A stretch of DNA of 64,000 bases. Source: Mycolicibacter senuensis. Lineage in GTDB: Bacteria; Actinomycetota; Actinomycetes; Mycobacteriales; Mycobacteriaceae. The notes below the pieces were generated by a model, which saw nothing but the letters and a program-made list of their open reading frames with translations, searched no databases and had not been told where the DNA came from. Below are positions 47,325 through 58,254 of the stretch, piece by piece. Position 1 is the stretch's first letter. Each line of letters starts with the position of its first letter. The DNA lies in the NCBI RefSeq assembly GCF_003284925.1, contig NZ_QMEX01000008.1, forward strand, positions 16,292 to 80,291. The letters run 5' to 3'. The translations under genes and the position numbers were made by a program.

Positions 47325-47903
47325 GTGAGCCAGCCCGGTCTGAACCTCGTCGACTCCGTGTACGAGCGGTTGCTGCGAGAACGCATCATCTTCCTGGGGT
47401 CGCAGGTGGACGACGACATCGCCAACCGGCTGTGCGCGCAGATCCTGTTGTTGGCCGCCGAAGACCCCACCAAGGACATCTCGCTCTACATCAACTCCCC
47501 GGGCGGTTCGATCAGCGCCGGGATGGCGATCTACGACACCATGGTGCTCGCGCCGTGCGATGTCGCCACCTACGCGATGGGGATGGCCGCCTCGATGGGC
47601 GAGTTCCTGCTCGCGGCCGGCACCAAGGGCAAGCGTTACGCTCTGCCGCACGCCCGGATCCTGATGCACCAGCCGCTGGGCGGGGTGACCGGCAGCGCCG
47701 CCGACATCGCCATTCAGGCCGAACAGTTCGCGGTCATCAAGAAAGAGATGTTCCGGCTCAACGCCGAGTTCACCGGTCAGCCGATCGAGCGCATCGAGGC
47801 GGACTCCGACCGTGATCGCTGGTTCACCGCCCAGGAAGCCCTGGAATACGGCTTCGTCGACCACATCATCACCCGCGCCCACGTCAACGGAGATGCCTCA
47901 TGA
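47325..47903 (+). CDS. clpP1: ATP-dependent Clp protease proteolytic subunit 1
   Basis: A 192-residue ClpP with Ser90 ([10 protein letters not shown]), His115 ([10 protein letters not shown]) and Asp164. In mycobacteria ClpP1 and ClpP2 form a mixed 14-mer that is active only as a heterocomplex with ClpX or ClpC1. AAAGCAGG precedes the GTG. It overlaps clpP2 by 4 nt (ATGA), giving equimolar synthesis. The N-terminus is a few residues shorter than in M. tuberculosis ClpP1. Confidence 0.96.
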   Translation: MSQPGLNLVDSVYERLLRERIIFLGSQVDDDIANRLCAQILLLAAEDPTKDISLYINSPGGSISAGMAIYDTMVLAPCDVATYAMGMAASMGEFLLAAGTKGKRYALPHARILMHQPLGGVTGSAADIAIQAEQFAVIKKEMFRLNAEFTGQPIERIEADSDRDRWFTAQEALEYGFVDHIITRAHVNGDAS

Positions 47904-48547
47904 ACCCCGAGACCTTGCGAGCCATCGCACCGCAGGCCCGCTACATCCTGCCGTCGTTCGTCGAGCACTCCAGTTGGGGCGTCAAGGAGTCCAACCCCTA
48001 CAACAAGCTGTTCGAGGAGCGCATCATCTTCCTCGGCGTGCAGGTCGACGACGCGTCGGCCAACGACATCATGGCGCAGTTGCTGGTGCTGGAGTCGCTG
48101 GACCCGGACCGTGACATCACCATGTACATCAACTCGCCGGGCGGCTCGTTCACGTCGCTGATGGCGATCTACGACACCATGCAGTACGTGCGGGCCGACA
48201 TCCAGACCGTCTGCCTGGGGCAGGCCGCCTCGGCGGCCGCGGTGTTGCTGGCGGCCGGTACGCCGGGTAAGCGGATGGCGTTGCCGAACGCCCGGGTGCT
48301 GATCCACCAGCCGTCGCTGTCCGGGGTGATCCAGGGGCAGTTCTCCGACCTGGAGATCCAGGCCGCCGAGATCGAGCGGATGCGGACCCTGATGGAGTCC
48401 ACCCTGGCCCGCCACACCGGTAAGGACCCCGAGGTGATCCGCAAGGACACCGACCGGGACAAGATCCTGACCGCCGAAGACGCCAAAGAGTACGGGATCA
48501 TCGACACCGTGCTGGAGTACCGCAAGCTCTCGGCGCAGACGGCCTGA
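47900..48547 (+). CDS. clpP2: ATP-dependent Clp protease proteolytic subunit 2
   Basis: A 215-residue ClpP with Ser111 ([12 protein letters not shown]), His136 ([10 protein letters not shown]) and the N-terminal propeptide-like extension ([21 protein letters not shown]) expected of ClpP2, which is processed on assembly. It is the ring that docks ClpX. Start overlaps the clpP1 stop. Corresponds to Rv2460c. Confidence 0.96.
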   Translation: MNPETLRAIAPQARYILPSFVEHSSWGVKESNPYNKLFEERIIFLGVQVDDASANDIMAQLLVLESLDPDRDITMYINSPGGSFTSLMAIYDTMQYVRADIQTVCLGQAASAAAVLLAAGTPGKRMALPNARVLIHQPSLSGVIQGQFSDLEIQAAEIERMRTLMESTLARHTGKDPEVIRKDTDRDKILTAEDAKEYGIIDTVLEYRKLSAQTA

Positions 48548-48559
48548 GTTTTTCTCGCC

Positions 48560-48615
48560 GAGCAGTCGCGAAAGCCCCCTCAATCCCGCTTTGGAGGGGG
48601 CTTTCGCGACTGCTC
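48560..48615. terminator. Perfect 22-bp hairpin between clpP2 and mmuM
   Basis: The arms 48560-48581 and 48594-48615 (GAGCAGTCGCGAAAGCCCCC and onward) are exact reverse complements over 22 bp with a 12-nt loop. It starts 12 nt after the clpP2 stop and includes the last 12 codons of mmuM. There is no U-tract on either side, so it is an I-type mycobacterial terminator candidate working in both directions. Confidence 0.65.
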
Positions 48616-49509
48616 GCGCAATAGGGTGGCGACTGCTGCGATATCGACCGGGCCGACCCGGCAGCAGCCGCCGACGATGCGCGCCCCGGCGGCTACCCAC
48701 GCCGGCACCAGGGCGGGGGAGAAGCGCGCTGGACCGGACCAGCGACCCGCGCTCCAGCCTTCGCCACTGTTGGGGTAGACGATCACCGGCTTTCCGGTGA
48801 TCTCGCGGGCGATCTCGATCGCCGGCAGGACATCGTCCGGGGCGCAGCAATTCACGCCCACCGCGACGATCTGTGGCACCCCGGCGGCGACGGCGAATGC
48901 GTCGGTCAGCGGTTGGCCGGCGCGGGTCGCGTTGCCCTCGATGGTGTAGCTGAGCCAGGCCGGAACGTCGGCCTCGCTCACCAGGTGCAGCAGTGCCTCG
49001 GCCTCGTCGACGTCCGGGACGGTTTCGAGCGCGAGCACATCGGCCCCGGCGTCGGCCAGGATCTCCAGCCGGGGGCGGTGCCAGGCCGTCAACTCCGAGA
49101 CCGAAAGCCCATAACGGCCAACGTATTCCGAGCCATCGGCGCGCGCGGCGCCGTACGGGCCGACCGACGCCGCCACCCAGTGCCCAGGTGCGCCGCCGCC
49201 GGCCAGGCGGGCCAGGTCCACGCTGCGGCGCAGCAGCCGTTCGGCGGCCCGGCGATCGATCCCCCGGGCGGCGAAACCGTCGAAACTCGCCTGATAGCTG
49301 GCGGTGGTCGCGATCATCGCCCCGGCGGCGAAGAAGGCGGCGTGCACCGCGGCGATGTCGTCGGGGGCATCGAGCAGCAGGCGGGCCGACCACAGCGGGT
49401 CGCAGAAGTCCCCGGAAAGATCAAAGCCGCGGGCTTCCAGTTCGGTGGCCAACCCGCCATCGGCGACGATCACGGTATCGTCGGGCACGGCGAACCCCAC
49501 GTTCGCCAC
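48580..49509 (-). CDS. mmuM: Homocysteine S-methyltransferase
   Basis: A 309-residue (beta/alpha)8 zinc enzyme. It transfers methyl from S-methylmethionine (or SAM) to homocysteine to give methionine. Zinc Cys: GVNCCAP and GGCCR. DGGLATELEARG is the N-terminal motif. GTG 49509 is chosen because CGGAG is 7 nt upstream; a longer GTG frame (49539) lacks one. Corresponds to M. tuberculosis Rv2458. Its last codons form part of the shared hairpin. Confidence 0.9.
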   Translation of the reverse strand: MANVGFAVPDDTVIVADGGLATELEARGFDLSGDFCDPLWSARLLLDAPDDIAAVHAAFFAAGAMIATTASYQASFDGFAARGIDRRAAERLLRRSVDLARLAGGGAPGHWVAASVGPYGAARADGSEYVGRYGLSVSELTAWHRPRLEILADAGADVLALETVPDVDEAEALLHLVSEADVPAWLSYTIEGNATRAGQPLTDAFAVAAGVPQIVAVGVNCCAPDDVLPAIEIAREITGKPVIVYPNSGEGWSAGRWSGPARFSPALVPAWVAAGARIVGGCCRVGPVDIAAVATLLREQSRKPPPKRD

Positions 49510-49760
49510 TGTAGGGCTCCGAGTTGCCGCCCGCCTCACAGCGGGGTAACGGCGACGATTCGCTCACGCCGCGCCAGCGCGTCACGCGCCGGGTGGGGCA
49601 GTTGGGGCGATATCTTCTTGGAGCACACGGACAGCAACGAATACCAACGACGCGATTCGGCCTTATCGGTCGCCTCGCATCGGAACAAGCGGGTAGCGTC
49701 GGGGCCAGACACCGGTACCTCGACGACTGACGGCGAACAGGAAGTAGGTCCTCACGCACC

Positions 49761-51044
49761 ATGGCGCGCATCGGAGACGGCGGTGACTTGCTGAAATGTT
49801 CGTTCTGCGGGAAGAGCCAGAAGCAGGTCAAGAAGCTCATTGCGGGTCCCGGCGTCTACATCTGCGATGAGTGCATCGACCTGTGCAACGAGATCATCGA
49901 AGAGGAGCTGGCCGACGCCGACGACGTCAAGCTCGACGAGCTGCCCAAGCCCGCTGAGATCCGGGACTTCCTGGAGGGCTACGTCATCGGCCAGGACACG
50001 GCCAAGCGCACCTTGGCGGTGGCTGTCTACAACCACTACAAGCGCATCCAGGCCGGCGAGAAGAGCCGGGATTCCCGCTCCGGTGAGCCCGTTGAGCTGA
50101 CCAAGTCCAACATCTTGATGCTGGGCCCCACCGGCTGCGGCAAGACCTACCTGGCCCAGACGCTGGCCAAGATGCTCAATGTCCCGTTTGCGATAGCGGA
50201 TGCGACAGCGCTCACCGAGGCGGGCTACGTCGGCGAAGACGTGGAGAACATTCTGCTCAAGCTGATTCAGGCCGCCGACTATGACGTCAAGCGCGCCGAG
50301 ACCGGCATCGTCTACATCGACGAGGTCGACAAGATCGCCCGCAAGAGCGAGAACCCGTCGATAACCCGCGACGTCTCCGGTGAGGGCGTGCAGCAGGCGC
50401 TGCTGAAGATTCTGGAAGGCACCCAGGCGTCGGTTCCGCCGCAGGGCGGCCGCAAGCACCCGCACCAGGAGTTCATCCAGATCGACACCACCAACGTGCT
50501 GTTCATCGTGGCCGGCGCGTTCGCCGGGTTGGAGAAGATCGTCGCCGACCGGGTTGGCAAGCGCGGCTTGGGTTTCGGCGCCGAGGTCCGGTCCAAGGCG
50601 GAGGTCGACACCGTCGACCACTTCGCCGAGGTGATGCCCGAAGACCTGATCAAGTTCGGTCTGATCCCCGAGTTCATCGGCCGGCTGCCGGTGGTGGCCT
50701 CGGTGACGAACCTGGACATGGAGTCGTTGGTCAAGATCCTTTCGGAGCCGAAGAACGCTCTGGTCAAGCAGTACACCCGACTGTTCGAGATGGACGGGGT
50801 GGAGCTGGAGTTCAGCCAGGACGCGCTGGAGGCGATCGCCGATCAGGCCATCCACCGTGGCACCGGGGCACGTGGCCTGCGGGCAATCATGGAAGAAGTG
50901 CTGCTGCCGGTGATGTATGACATCCCCAGCCGCAACGACGTCGCCAAGGTCGTGGTCACCAAGGAAACGGTGCAGGACAACGTGTTGCCGACGATCGTGC
51001 CGCGCAAGACCTCGCGTGCCGAGCGTCGCGACAAGACCGCCTGA
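49761..51044 (+). CDS. clpX: ATP-dependent Clp protease ATP-binding subunit ClpX
   Basis: A 427-residue AAA+ unfoldase. The zinc-binding domain uses C13, C16, C35 and C38; Walker A GPTGCGKT is at 122-129; Walker B is [10 protein letters not shown]; pore loop GYVGEDVE; the ClpP-docking loop region and sensor 2 (GARGLR) are intact. It unfolds tagged substrates for ClpP1P2. A TAGCGT -10 lies at about 49694. Separately transcribed from clpP1P2, on the same strand here and in M. tuberculosis (Rv2457c). Confidence 0.97.
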   Translation: MARIGDGGDLLKCSFCGKSQKQVKKLIAGPGVYICDECIDLCNEIIEEELADADDVKLDELPKPAEIRDFLEGYVIGQDTAKRTLAVAVYNHYKRIQAGEKSRDSRSGEPVELTKSNILMLGPTGCGKTYLAQTLAKMLNVPFAIADATALTEAGYVGEDVENILLKLIQAADYDVKRAETGIVYIDEVDKIARKSENPSITRDVSGEGVQQALLKILEGTQASVPPQGGRKHPHQEFIQIDTTNVLFIVAGAFAGLEKIVADRVGKRGLGFGAEVRSKAEVDTVDHFAEVMPEDLIKFGLIPEFIGRLPVVASVTNLDMESLVKILSEPKNALVKQYTRLFEMDGVELEFSQDALEAIADQAIHRGTGARGLRAIMEEVLLPVMYDIPSRNDVAKVVVTKETVQDNVLPTIVPRKTSRAERRDKTA

Positions 51045-51088
51045 TCCGAGCGTGGGCGCGCCCGTCGCGACGGGTTACTCACCGGTAG

Positions 51089-51108
51089 CGAACTTTTCTT
51101 AAAGTTCG
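51089..51108. terminator. Hairpin after clpX
   Basis: CGAACTTT-TCTT-AAAGTTCG is a perfect 8-bp stem with a 4-nt loop, 45 nt after the clpX stop. A perfect 14-bp palindrome CCCGTCGCGACGGG at 51061-51074 precedes it. The remaining interval to korA has AT-rich stretches (TACGGT near 51207, CAATAATCGG near 51241) that could hold the korAB promoter; I see no gene in it. Confidence 0.5.
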
Positions 51109-51333
51109 ACTGTCGTCAAACGTGACCAAAACCACATTTTTGCCGGAAGTCGACCGAGAACCGTACCCTGACGTCGGTGTTTGTCGGTAAGTCGGTCGGG
51201 TTCCGATACGGTGTGGCGTCGAACCGTCTCTAAGAACGGTGCAATAATCGGTACTGCCAGTGACAGAAAAACGTGTGGGTTGCGCCAGCCGCGCTGTGCG
51301 GGCCCGGTCAGACAGTGATGGAAGGCGGGGGCC

Positions 51334-53277
51334 GTGGGTCCGAGCGGTAACGGAGCCGGGTCGGCGCCCGGGCGCCAAAAACTCGAAAAAGTAGTAATCC
51401 GCTTCGCTGGCGACTCCGGCGACGGCATGCAGCTCACCGGCGACCGCTTCACCTCCGAAGCGGCGTTGTTCGGCAACGACCTGGCCACCCAGCCCAACTA
51501 CCCGGCCGAGATCCGCGCCCCGCAGGGCACCCTGCCGGGCGTGTCGTCGTTCCAGATCCAGATCGCCGACTTCGACATCCTCACCGCCGGTGACCGCCCC
51601 GACGTGCTGGTGGCGATGAACCCGGCGGCGCTGAAGGCCAACATCGGCGACCTGCCGCGCGGCGGGATGGTGATCGTCAACTCCGACGAGTTCACCAAGC
51701 GCAACCTGGCCAAGATCGGCTACGAGGCCAATCCGCTTGAGACCGAGGCGCTCTCCGACTACGTGGTGGTCCCGGTCGCGATGACCTCGCTGACCCTGGG
51801 CGCCGTCGAGGCGATCGGCGCCACCAAGAAGGACGGCGCGCGGGCCAAGAACATGTTCGCGCTCGGCCTGCTGTCGTGGATGTACGGCCGGCCCATCGAG
51901 ACCAGTGAGCAGTTCATCCGGGAGAAGTTCGCCAAGAAGCCCGATGTCGCCGACGCCAACGTGCTGGCGCTCAAGGCGGGCTGGAACTACGGCGAGACCA
52001 CCGAGGCGTTCGGCACCACCTATGAGATCTCACCGGCCAAGCTGCCACCGGGGGAGTACCGCCAGATCTCGGGCAACACCGCCTTGGCCTACGGCGTGAT
52101 CGCCGCCGGTCAGCTCGCCGACACGCAGGTGCTGCTGGGGACTTACCCCATCACCCCGGCGTCGGACATCCTGCACGAGCTGTCCAAGCACAAGAACTTC
52201 AACGTGCTGACCTTCCAGGCCGAAGACGAGATCGCCGGTATCGGCGCGGCGATCGGCGCCTCCTACGGCGGCGCGCTGGGCGTCACCAGCACCTCCGGTC
52301 CGGGCCTGGCGCTCAAGGCCGAGGCGCTGGGCTTGGCCGTGATGACCGAACTGCCGCTGCTGCTGATCAACGTCCAGCGTGGCGGTCCGTCGACCGGGCT
52401 GCCCACCAAGACCGAGCAGGCCGACCTGTTGCAGGCACTCTATGGCCGCAACGGCGAGTCACCGGTCGCGGTGGTGGCGCCATGCACGCCATCGGACTGC
52501 TTCGACGCCGCCATCGACGCCGTCCGGATCGCGCTGACCTACCGCACCCCGGTGGTGCTGCTCTCCGACGGCGCGATCGCCAACGGCTCCGAGCCGTGGC
52601 GCATCCCCGACATCAGCGCGATCGAGCCCATCGAACGCAACCTGGCCAAGGCCGGGGAGGAATTCCAGCCCTACGCGCGTGACCCGCAGACCCTGGCGCG
52701 CCAGTTCGCCATCCCCGGCACCCCCGGTCTGGAGCACCGCATCGGCGGTCTGGAGAAGGCCAACGGCTCCGGCGCGATCTCCTACGAGCCGGCCAACCAC
52801 GACCTGATGGTGCGGCTGCGGCAGGCCAAGATCGACGGCATCAAGGTGCCCGACCTGGTCGTCGACGACCCGACCGGTGACGCCGAACTGCTGATGCTGG
52901 GCTGGGGCAGCTCGTACGGTCCGATCGCCGAGGCGTGCCGGCGGGCCCGGCGCGGCGGCGTGAAGGTCGCGCAGGCTCACCTGCGGCACCTCAGCCCGTT
53001 TCCGGCCAACCTGGGCGAGGTGCTGCGGCGCTACCCGAAGGTGGTGCTGCCGGAGATGAACCTGGGCCAGTTGGCGCTGCTGCTGCGCGGCCGCTACCTG
53101 GTCGATGTCCAGTCGGTGACCAAGGTCGCCGGTCAGGCGTTCCTCGCCGACGAGGTCGAGGCGATCATTGACGACGCGCTGGCCGGGACGCTGGCCGAGC
53201 GGGAGAACGAGAAGGCGTCGCTGGCCACGGCCGCGGCGGTGACCATCGCGGGCAGTACAGCAGGAGCGAATTCATGA
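51334..53277 (+). CDS. korA: 2-oxoglutarate:ferredoxin oxidoreductase alpha subunit
   Basis: A 647-residue fused gamma-alpha subunit. The N-terminal gamma domain (VVIRFAGDSGDGMQLTGDRF) precedes the pyrimidine-binding alpha domain (GTYPITPASDILHELSK, LINVQRGGPSTGLPTKTEQADL). With KorB it decarboxylates 2-oxoglutarate to succinyl-CoA using ThDP and an iron-sulfur cluster, an NAD-independent route in mycobacterial central metabolism. The GTG follows GGAAGGCGGG. Overlaps korB by 4 nt. Corresponds to Rv2455c. Confidence 0.95.
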   Translation: MGPSGNGAGSAPGRQKLEKVVIRFAGDSGDGMQLTGDRFTSEAALFGNDLATQPNYPAEIRAPQGTLPGVSSFQIQIADFDILTAGDRPDVLVAMNPAALKANIGDLPRGGMVIVNSDEFTKRNLAKIGYEANPLETEALSDYVVVPVAMTSLTLGAVEAIGATKKDGARAKNMFALGLLSWMYGRPIETSEQFIREKFAKKPDVADANVLALKAGWNYGETTEAFGTTYEISPAKLPPGEYRQISGNTALAYGVIAAGQLADTQVLLGTYPITPASDILHELSKHKNFNVLTFQAEDEIAGIGAAIGASYGGALGVTSTSGPGLALKAEALGLAVMTELPLLLINVQRGGPSTGLPTKTEQADLLQALYGRNGESPVAVVAPCTPSDCFDAAIDAVRIALTYRTPVVLLSDGAIANGSEPWRIPDISAIEPIERNLAKAGEEFQPYARDPQTLARQFAIPGTPGLEHRIGGLEKANGSGAISYEPANHDLMVRLRQAKIDGIKVPDLVVDDPTGDAELLMLGWGSSYGPIAEACRRARRGGVKVAQAHLRHLSPFPANLGEVLRRYPKVVLPEMNLGQLALLLRGRYLVDVQSVTKVAGQAFLADEVEAIIDDALAGTLAERENEKASLATAAAVTIAGSTAGANS

Positions 53278-54359
53278 CCACAACCGAACCCGCCAGCTCC
53301 CTGGTAGGCACCGAGCTGGGGCTGACCGCCCTGAGCGGGGTGCCCACCACCGACGAGCCGCAGAAGTCCAAGGACTTCACCTCCGACCAGGAAGTGCGTT
53401 GGTGCCCGGGCTGTGGCGACTACGCGATCCTCAACTCGATCCGCAACTTCCTGCCCGAGCTGGGGGTGCGCCGAGAGAACGTGGTGTTCGTCAGCGGCAT
53501 CGGTTGCTCGAGCCGGTTCCCGTACTACATGAACACCTACGGGGTGCACTCGATCCACGGCCGCGGCCCGACGTTCGCCACCGGGCTGGCGACCGCTCGG
53601 CCGGATCTGTCGGTGTTCTTGATCACCGGTGACGGCGACGCGCTGTCCATCGGCGGCAACCACCTGATCCACACGCTGCGCCGGAACGTCAACCTCACCA
53701 TCCTGCTGTTCAACAACCGGATCTACGGGCTGACCAAGGGGCAGTACTCGCCGACGTCGGAGACCGGCAAGATCACCAAGTCCACACCGTTCGGTTCGCT
53801 GGACAACCCGTTCAACCCGGTCTCGCTGGCGATCGGCGCCGAGGCGACCTTCGTCGGCCGTGCCCTGGACTCCGACCGCAAGGGCCTCACCGAGGTGCTG
53901 CGCGGCGCCATGGAACACCGCGGTTCGGCACTGGTGGAGATCCTGCAGGACTGCCCGGTGTTCAACGACGGTTCCTTCGACCTGCTGCGCAAGGAGGGTG
54001 CGGAGAACCGCATCATCAACCTCCGGCAGGGCGAGAAGGTCACCTTCGGTGCCGAGGGCGAGTACTGCGTGATCAAGTCCGGCTTCGGGCTCGAGGTCGC
54101 CAAGACCGCCAACGTCTCGGCCGAGCAGATCGTCGTGCACGATGCCACGCTGCCCGACTCGTCCTACGCGTTCGCGTTGTCACGGCTCTCCGAGCAGGAT
54201 CTGTCGCACTTCCCGATGGGCATCTTCCGCAAGGTCAACAAGCCCACCTACGACGACCTGGCGCGCGCGCAGGTCGCCGAGGCCCGCCAGGCCACCGCGC
54301 ACGACACCGCCGCCCTGCAGGCGCTGCTGCGTGGCCGCGACACCTGGACCGTGGATTGA
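53274..54359 (+). CDS. korB: 2-oxoglutarate:ferredoxin oxidoreductase beta subunit
   Basis: A 361-residue ThDP- and [4Fe-4S]-binding subunit. [13 protein letters not shown] supplies cluster Cys and the cofactor region; [30 protein letters not shown] is the ThDP motif; a further Cys lies in [10 protein letters not shown]. The ATG overlaps the korA stop. Corresponds to Rv2454c, which is followed by mobA in the same way. Confidence 0.95.
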   Translation: MTTTEPASSLVGTELGLTALSGVPTTDEPQKSKDFTSDQEVRWCPGCGDYAILNSIRNFLPELGVRRENVVFVSGIGCSSRFPYYMNTYGVHSIHGRGPTFATGLATARPDLSVFLITGDGDALSIGGNHLIHTLRRNVNLTILLFNNRIYGLTKGQYSPTSETGKITKSTPFGSLDNPFNPVSLAIGAEATFVGRALDSDRKGLTEVLRGAMEHRGSALVEILQDCPVFNDGSFDLLRKEGAENRIINLRQGEKVTFGAEGEYCVIKSGFGLEVAKTANVSAEQIVVHDATLPDSSYAFALSRLSEQDLSHFPMGIFRKVNKPTYDDLARAQVAEARQATAHDTAALQALLRGRDTWTVD

Positions 54360-54375
54360 GGCGAGCCCTAAGGCC

Positions 54376-54960
54376 ATGACCGGCCGACGGGTCGGTCTAG
54401 CCGGTGTTGTGCTCGCCGGTGGCGCATCGCGCCGGATGGGCCGCGACAAGGCCACCCTGACCGTGGCGGGTCGATTCGACGGCCGCACCCTGGTCGAGCA
54501 CCTGGTATCGGTGGTCGCCCAGTGCTGCGATCCGGTCTTCGTGGTGGCCGCCCCGGGGCAGGCCCTTCCCGCATTGCCGGCGCAGGTGTTGCGCGACGAG
54601 GTGCCCGGGCTGGGGCCACTGCCCGCGGTCGGCCTGGGGTTGCGTGCCGCCGCGCGCGCCGGCGCGGATCGGGCGTTCGTCTGCGCGGTCGACATGCCGT
54701 TTCTGGCGCCCGCGGTGATCGACCTGCTCGCCGGCGCACATCCCGGTGCCGACGTGGTGCTGCCGCGGGCAGGCCGGGACCACTATCTGGCCGCGGTGTA
54801 CCGGACGGCACTGGCCGGAACCATCGAAGCCTTGGTCGCCGATGGGGAGCGCCGGGTGAGGGCGTTGGTCGACATGGTCGAGGCGCAACGGATCGAACTC
54901 GAGGATCCGGCGCCGCTGGCCAACCTCAACTCTCCGGATGACATCGCCGGCCTCTGCTGA
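54376..54960 (+). CDS. mobA: Molybdenum cofactor guanylyltransferase
   Basis: A 194-residue nucleotidyltransferase with [18 protein letters not shown] (P-loop-like, about 12-27), AVDMPFLAP (metal Asp) and NLNSPDDI at the end. It adds GMP to molybdopterin to form the guanine dinucleotide cofactor. Start ATG 54376 lies 16 nt after korB; the ribosome site is weak (TAAGG), so coupling to korB is likely. Corresponds to Rv2453c. Confidence 0.92.
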   Translation: MTGRRVGLAGVVLAGGASRRMGRDKATLTVAGRFDGRTLVEHLVSVVAQCCDPVFVVAAPGQALPALPAQVLRDEVPGLGPLPAVGLGLRAAARAGADRAFVCAVDMPFLAPAVIDLLAGAHPGADVVLPRAGRDHYLAAVYRTALAGTIEALVADGERRVRALVDMVEAQRIELEDPAPLANLNSPDDIAGLC

Positions 54961-56147
<1,187 letters not shown>

Positions 56148-56173
56148 CCTTCCAGACGACCCTTCCAGACGAC
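56148..56173 (+). repeat. Tandem 13-bp duplication
   Basis: CCTTCCAGACGAC is repeated exactly, head to tail, immediately after the rpfE stop. Confidence 0.8.
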
Positions 56174-56198
56174 GGCGCCGGGCGATGAGCCCGGCGCC
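56174..56198. terminator. rpfE terminator hairpin
   Basis: GGCGCCGGGC-GATGA-GCCCGGCGCC is a perfect 10-bp GC stem with a 5-nt loop, without a strong U-tract. Confidence 0.65.
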
Positions 56199-56228
56199 CT
56201 CGCCGTCTTCGGAATCCGGTGCGGCGGG

Positions 56229-56234
56229 TAGCGT
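56229..56234 (+). promoter_or_regulatory. Leaderless -10 element
   Basis: TAGCGT lies 7 nt before ATG 56242, with no ribosome site. Confidence 0.5.
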
Positions 56235-56241
56235 CGGATCC

Positions 56242-57498
56242 ATGTCTGAGACGCCACGTGAACTCGACGTCATCGTCTACGGGGCGACCGGTTTCGTCGG
56301 GAAGCTCACCGCCCAGTACCTGGCCCGCGTCGGGGGCGAGACCCGCGTCGGGTTGGCCGGCCGCTCGGCGGAGCGACTGCGCGCCGTCCGCGATGAGATC
56401 GGCAGCGCAGCGCAGGACTGGCCGATCGTGGTGGCCGACGCCGACAAACCGGCGTCGCTGGAGGCGATGGCGGCCCGCACCCGGGTGGTGATCACCACCG
56501 TCGGCCCCTACACCCGATACGGAATGCCGCTGGTCGCGGCGTGTGCGGCGGCGGGCACCGACTATGTCGACCTCACCGGCGAGGCGATGTTCGTGCGCGA
56601 GAGCATCGACACCTACCAGAAACAGGCCATCGACAACCGGGCGCGCATCGTGCACGCCTGCGGCTTCGACTCCATCCCGTCGGATCTGAGCGTCTACGCG
56701 CTCTACCGGGCGGCCCGCGATGACGGCGCCGGCGAGTTGCTCGACACCAATTTGGTGGTGCGGGGGTTCTCCGGCGGTCTGTCCGGCGGCACCATCGCCT
56801 CGATGACCGAGGTGCTGCGGACCGCCTCCACCGACGCCGACGCCCGACGTCAACTCTTCGACCCCTATACCCTCAGCGACGATCGCGGCGCCGAGCCCGA
56901 GCTGGGCGCGCAGCCAGACCTGACCTGGCGTCGCGGACGTGACATCGCCCCCGAACTCACCGGCATCTGGACCGCCGGCTTCGTCATGGCGCCCTACAAC
57001 ACCCGGATCGTGCGACGCACCAACGGGCTGTTGGAGTGGGCCTACGGCCGGCGGTTCCGCTACGCCGAGCACATGAGCGTCGGCTCGTCTGCGGTGGCTC
57101 CGGCGCTGTCGGGACTGGCGACCGGACTCGGCGCCGTGACCGTCGGACTCGGCAGCCGATTCTTCCGGTTGCTGCCGCGCCGACTGGTGGAGCGGGTGCT
57201 GCCCAAGCCGGGCACCGGCCCCAGCCAGAGCCGCCGTGAGAACGGCTATTACCGCGTCGAGACCTACACCACCACGAGCAGCGGTGCCCGCTACCTGGCG
57301 GTCATGGCGCAGCAGGGCGACCCCGGCTACCAGGCGACGTCGGTGTTGCTAGCCGAGAGCGGGCTGGCGCTGGCGTTGAACCGCGATGCATTGCCCGACC
57401 GCTTCGGGGTGCTCACCCCGGCGGCCGCGATGGGTGATGCGCTGCTGGTTCGGCTGCGCGCAGCGGGTGTGACGCTGGACGTTTCCCGGCTGAACTGA
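56242..57498 (+). CDS. Saccharopine-dehydrogenase-fold trans-acting enoyl reductase family protein (Rv2449c-like)
   Basis: A 418-residue Rossmann protein (DVIVYGATGFVGKLTAQYLA; HACGFDSIPSDLSVYALY). The family includes the trans-acting enoyl reductase of phenolphthiocerol synthesis (Rv2953) and several paralogs, of which Rv2449c lies at this locus. It may reduce an enoyl-thioester on a polyketide synthase or act on another lipid; no PKS is nearby. The ATG at 56242 is predicted leaderless; the long upstream open frame runs through rpfE and is not used. Confidence 0.85.
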   Translation: MSETPRELDVIVYGATGFVGKLTAQYLARVGGETRVGLAGRSAERLRAVRDEIGSAAQDWPIVVADADKPASLEAMAARTRVVITTVGPYTRYGMPLVAACAAAGTDYVDLTGEAMFVRESIDTYQKQAIDNRARIVHACGFDSIPSDLSVYALYRAARDDGAGELLDTNLVVRGFSGGLSGGTIASMTEVLRTASTDADARRQLFDPYTLSDDRGAEPELGAQPDLTWRRGRDIAPELTGIWTAGFVMAPYNTRIVRRTNGLLEWAYGRRFRYAEHMSVGSSAVAPALSGLATGLGAVTVGLGSRFFRLLPRRLVERVLPKPGTGPSQSRRENGYYRVETYTTTSSGARYLAVMAQQGDPGYQATSVLLAESGLALALNRDALPDRFGVLTPAAAMGDALLVRLRAAGVTLDVSRLN

Positions 57499-57581
57499 CC
57501 GGTGCGGGCCGGCGGCGCTTTCCGCTAATGTCATCTTCGACCGCAGTCACGGCAGCACCCAGCAACGAAGGTGGAACTCTC

Positions 57582-58175
57582 ATGGCCGGCCTCGACGATC
57601 TTTTCGCGCAGATCCCCGTACAAGACATCGCCAATCAGCTCGGCGCCGATTCGGGCGAGGTGGACAACACTATCCGTACCCTGGTGCCGGTGCTCGTCGG
57701 CGGATTGAGCCAGAACGCCCAGGACCCGGGCCAGGCCGACGACATCGCCAGCAAGGCCAACAGCTTCGCGGCGCAGGGGCTGCTGGGAAACGCGTTCGCC
57801 GGCAACCAGGCCGAAGGCCAGCAGGTGATCTCGACCATCTTCGGCGGCAACGACACCAGCCAGGTCGCTTCGGCACTGTCGGGTGCCGGCGCCGGAAACA
57901 ACGACCTGCTGCAAAAGCTGCTCCCGATCATCGCTCCGATCGTGCTCGCCTACATCGGCAAGCAACTGTCGGGCCAGAAGGCCGAGCCGGCCCAGCAGCA
58001 GGCCTCCGGGGGCGGCGGACTCGGTGATGTTCTCGGCAGCATCCTCGGCGGTATGAGCGGCGGTGGCAGCGCCCAGAACCAGTCGATGGGCAGCATCCTG
58101 GGGAACATGATCGGCGGCAAAACCGGCGGCGCCATCGGCGACATCCTCGGCGGACTGCTCGGCGGCAAGAAATAG
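57582..58175 (+). CDS. DUF937-domain protein
   Basis: A 197-residue protein with an alpha-helical DUF937 region (about 1-130: DDLFAQIPVQDIANQLGADSGEVDNTIRTLVPVLVGGL; LLQKLLPIIAPIVLAYIGKQL) and a Gly-rich C-terminal part with repeated GSILGGM/GDILGGLLGG units. Related proteins are YidB-like; their function is not well defined. GAAGGTGG 8 nt before the ATG decides the start. A strong hairpin follows the stop. Confidence 0.75.
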   Translation: MAGLDDLFAQIPVQDIANQLGADSGEVDNTIRTLVPVLVGGLSQNAQDPGQADDIASKANSFAAQGLLGNAFAGNQAEGQQVISTIFGGNDTSQVASALSGAGAGNNDLLQKLLPIIAPIVLAYIGKQLSGQKAEPAQQQASGGGGLGDVLGSILGGMSGGGSAQNQSMGSILGNMIGGKTGGAIGDILGGLLGGKK

Positions 58176-58187
58176 GCACTCGTTACC

Positions 58188-58217
58188 AGCCCCCGGACCG
58201 ATCCCGGTCCGGGGGCT
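58188..58217. terminator. Terminator hairpin after the DUF937 gene
   Basis: AGCCCCCGGACCG-ATCC-CGGTCCGGGGGCT is a perfect 13-bp stem with a 4-nt loop, 12 nt after the stop. No U-tract follows. It separates the gene from the valS promoter. Confidence 0.75.
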
Positions 58218-58242
58218 GTCACGTGCAGTGGGCCGTCGTTCC

Positions 58243-58248
58243 TAGAAT
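58243..58248 (+). promoter_or_regulatory. Leaderless -10 element of valS
   Basis: TAGAAT (5 of 6 with TATAAT) ends 6 nt before GTG 58255; no ribosome site lies between. Confidence 0.6.
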
Positions 58249-58254
58249 TGAGCG

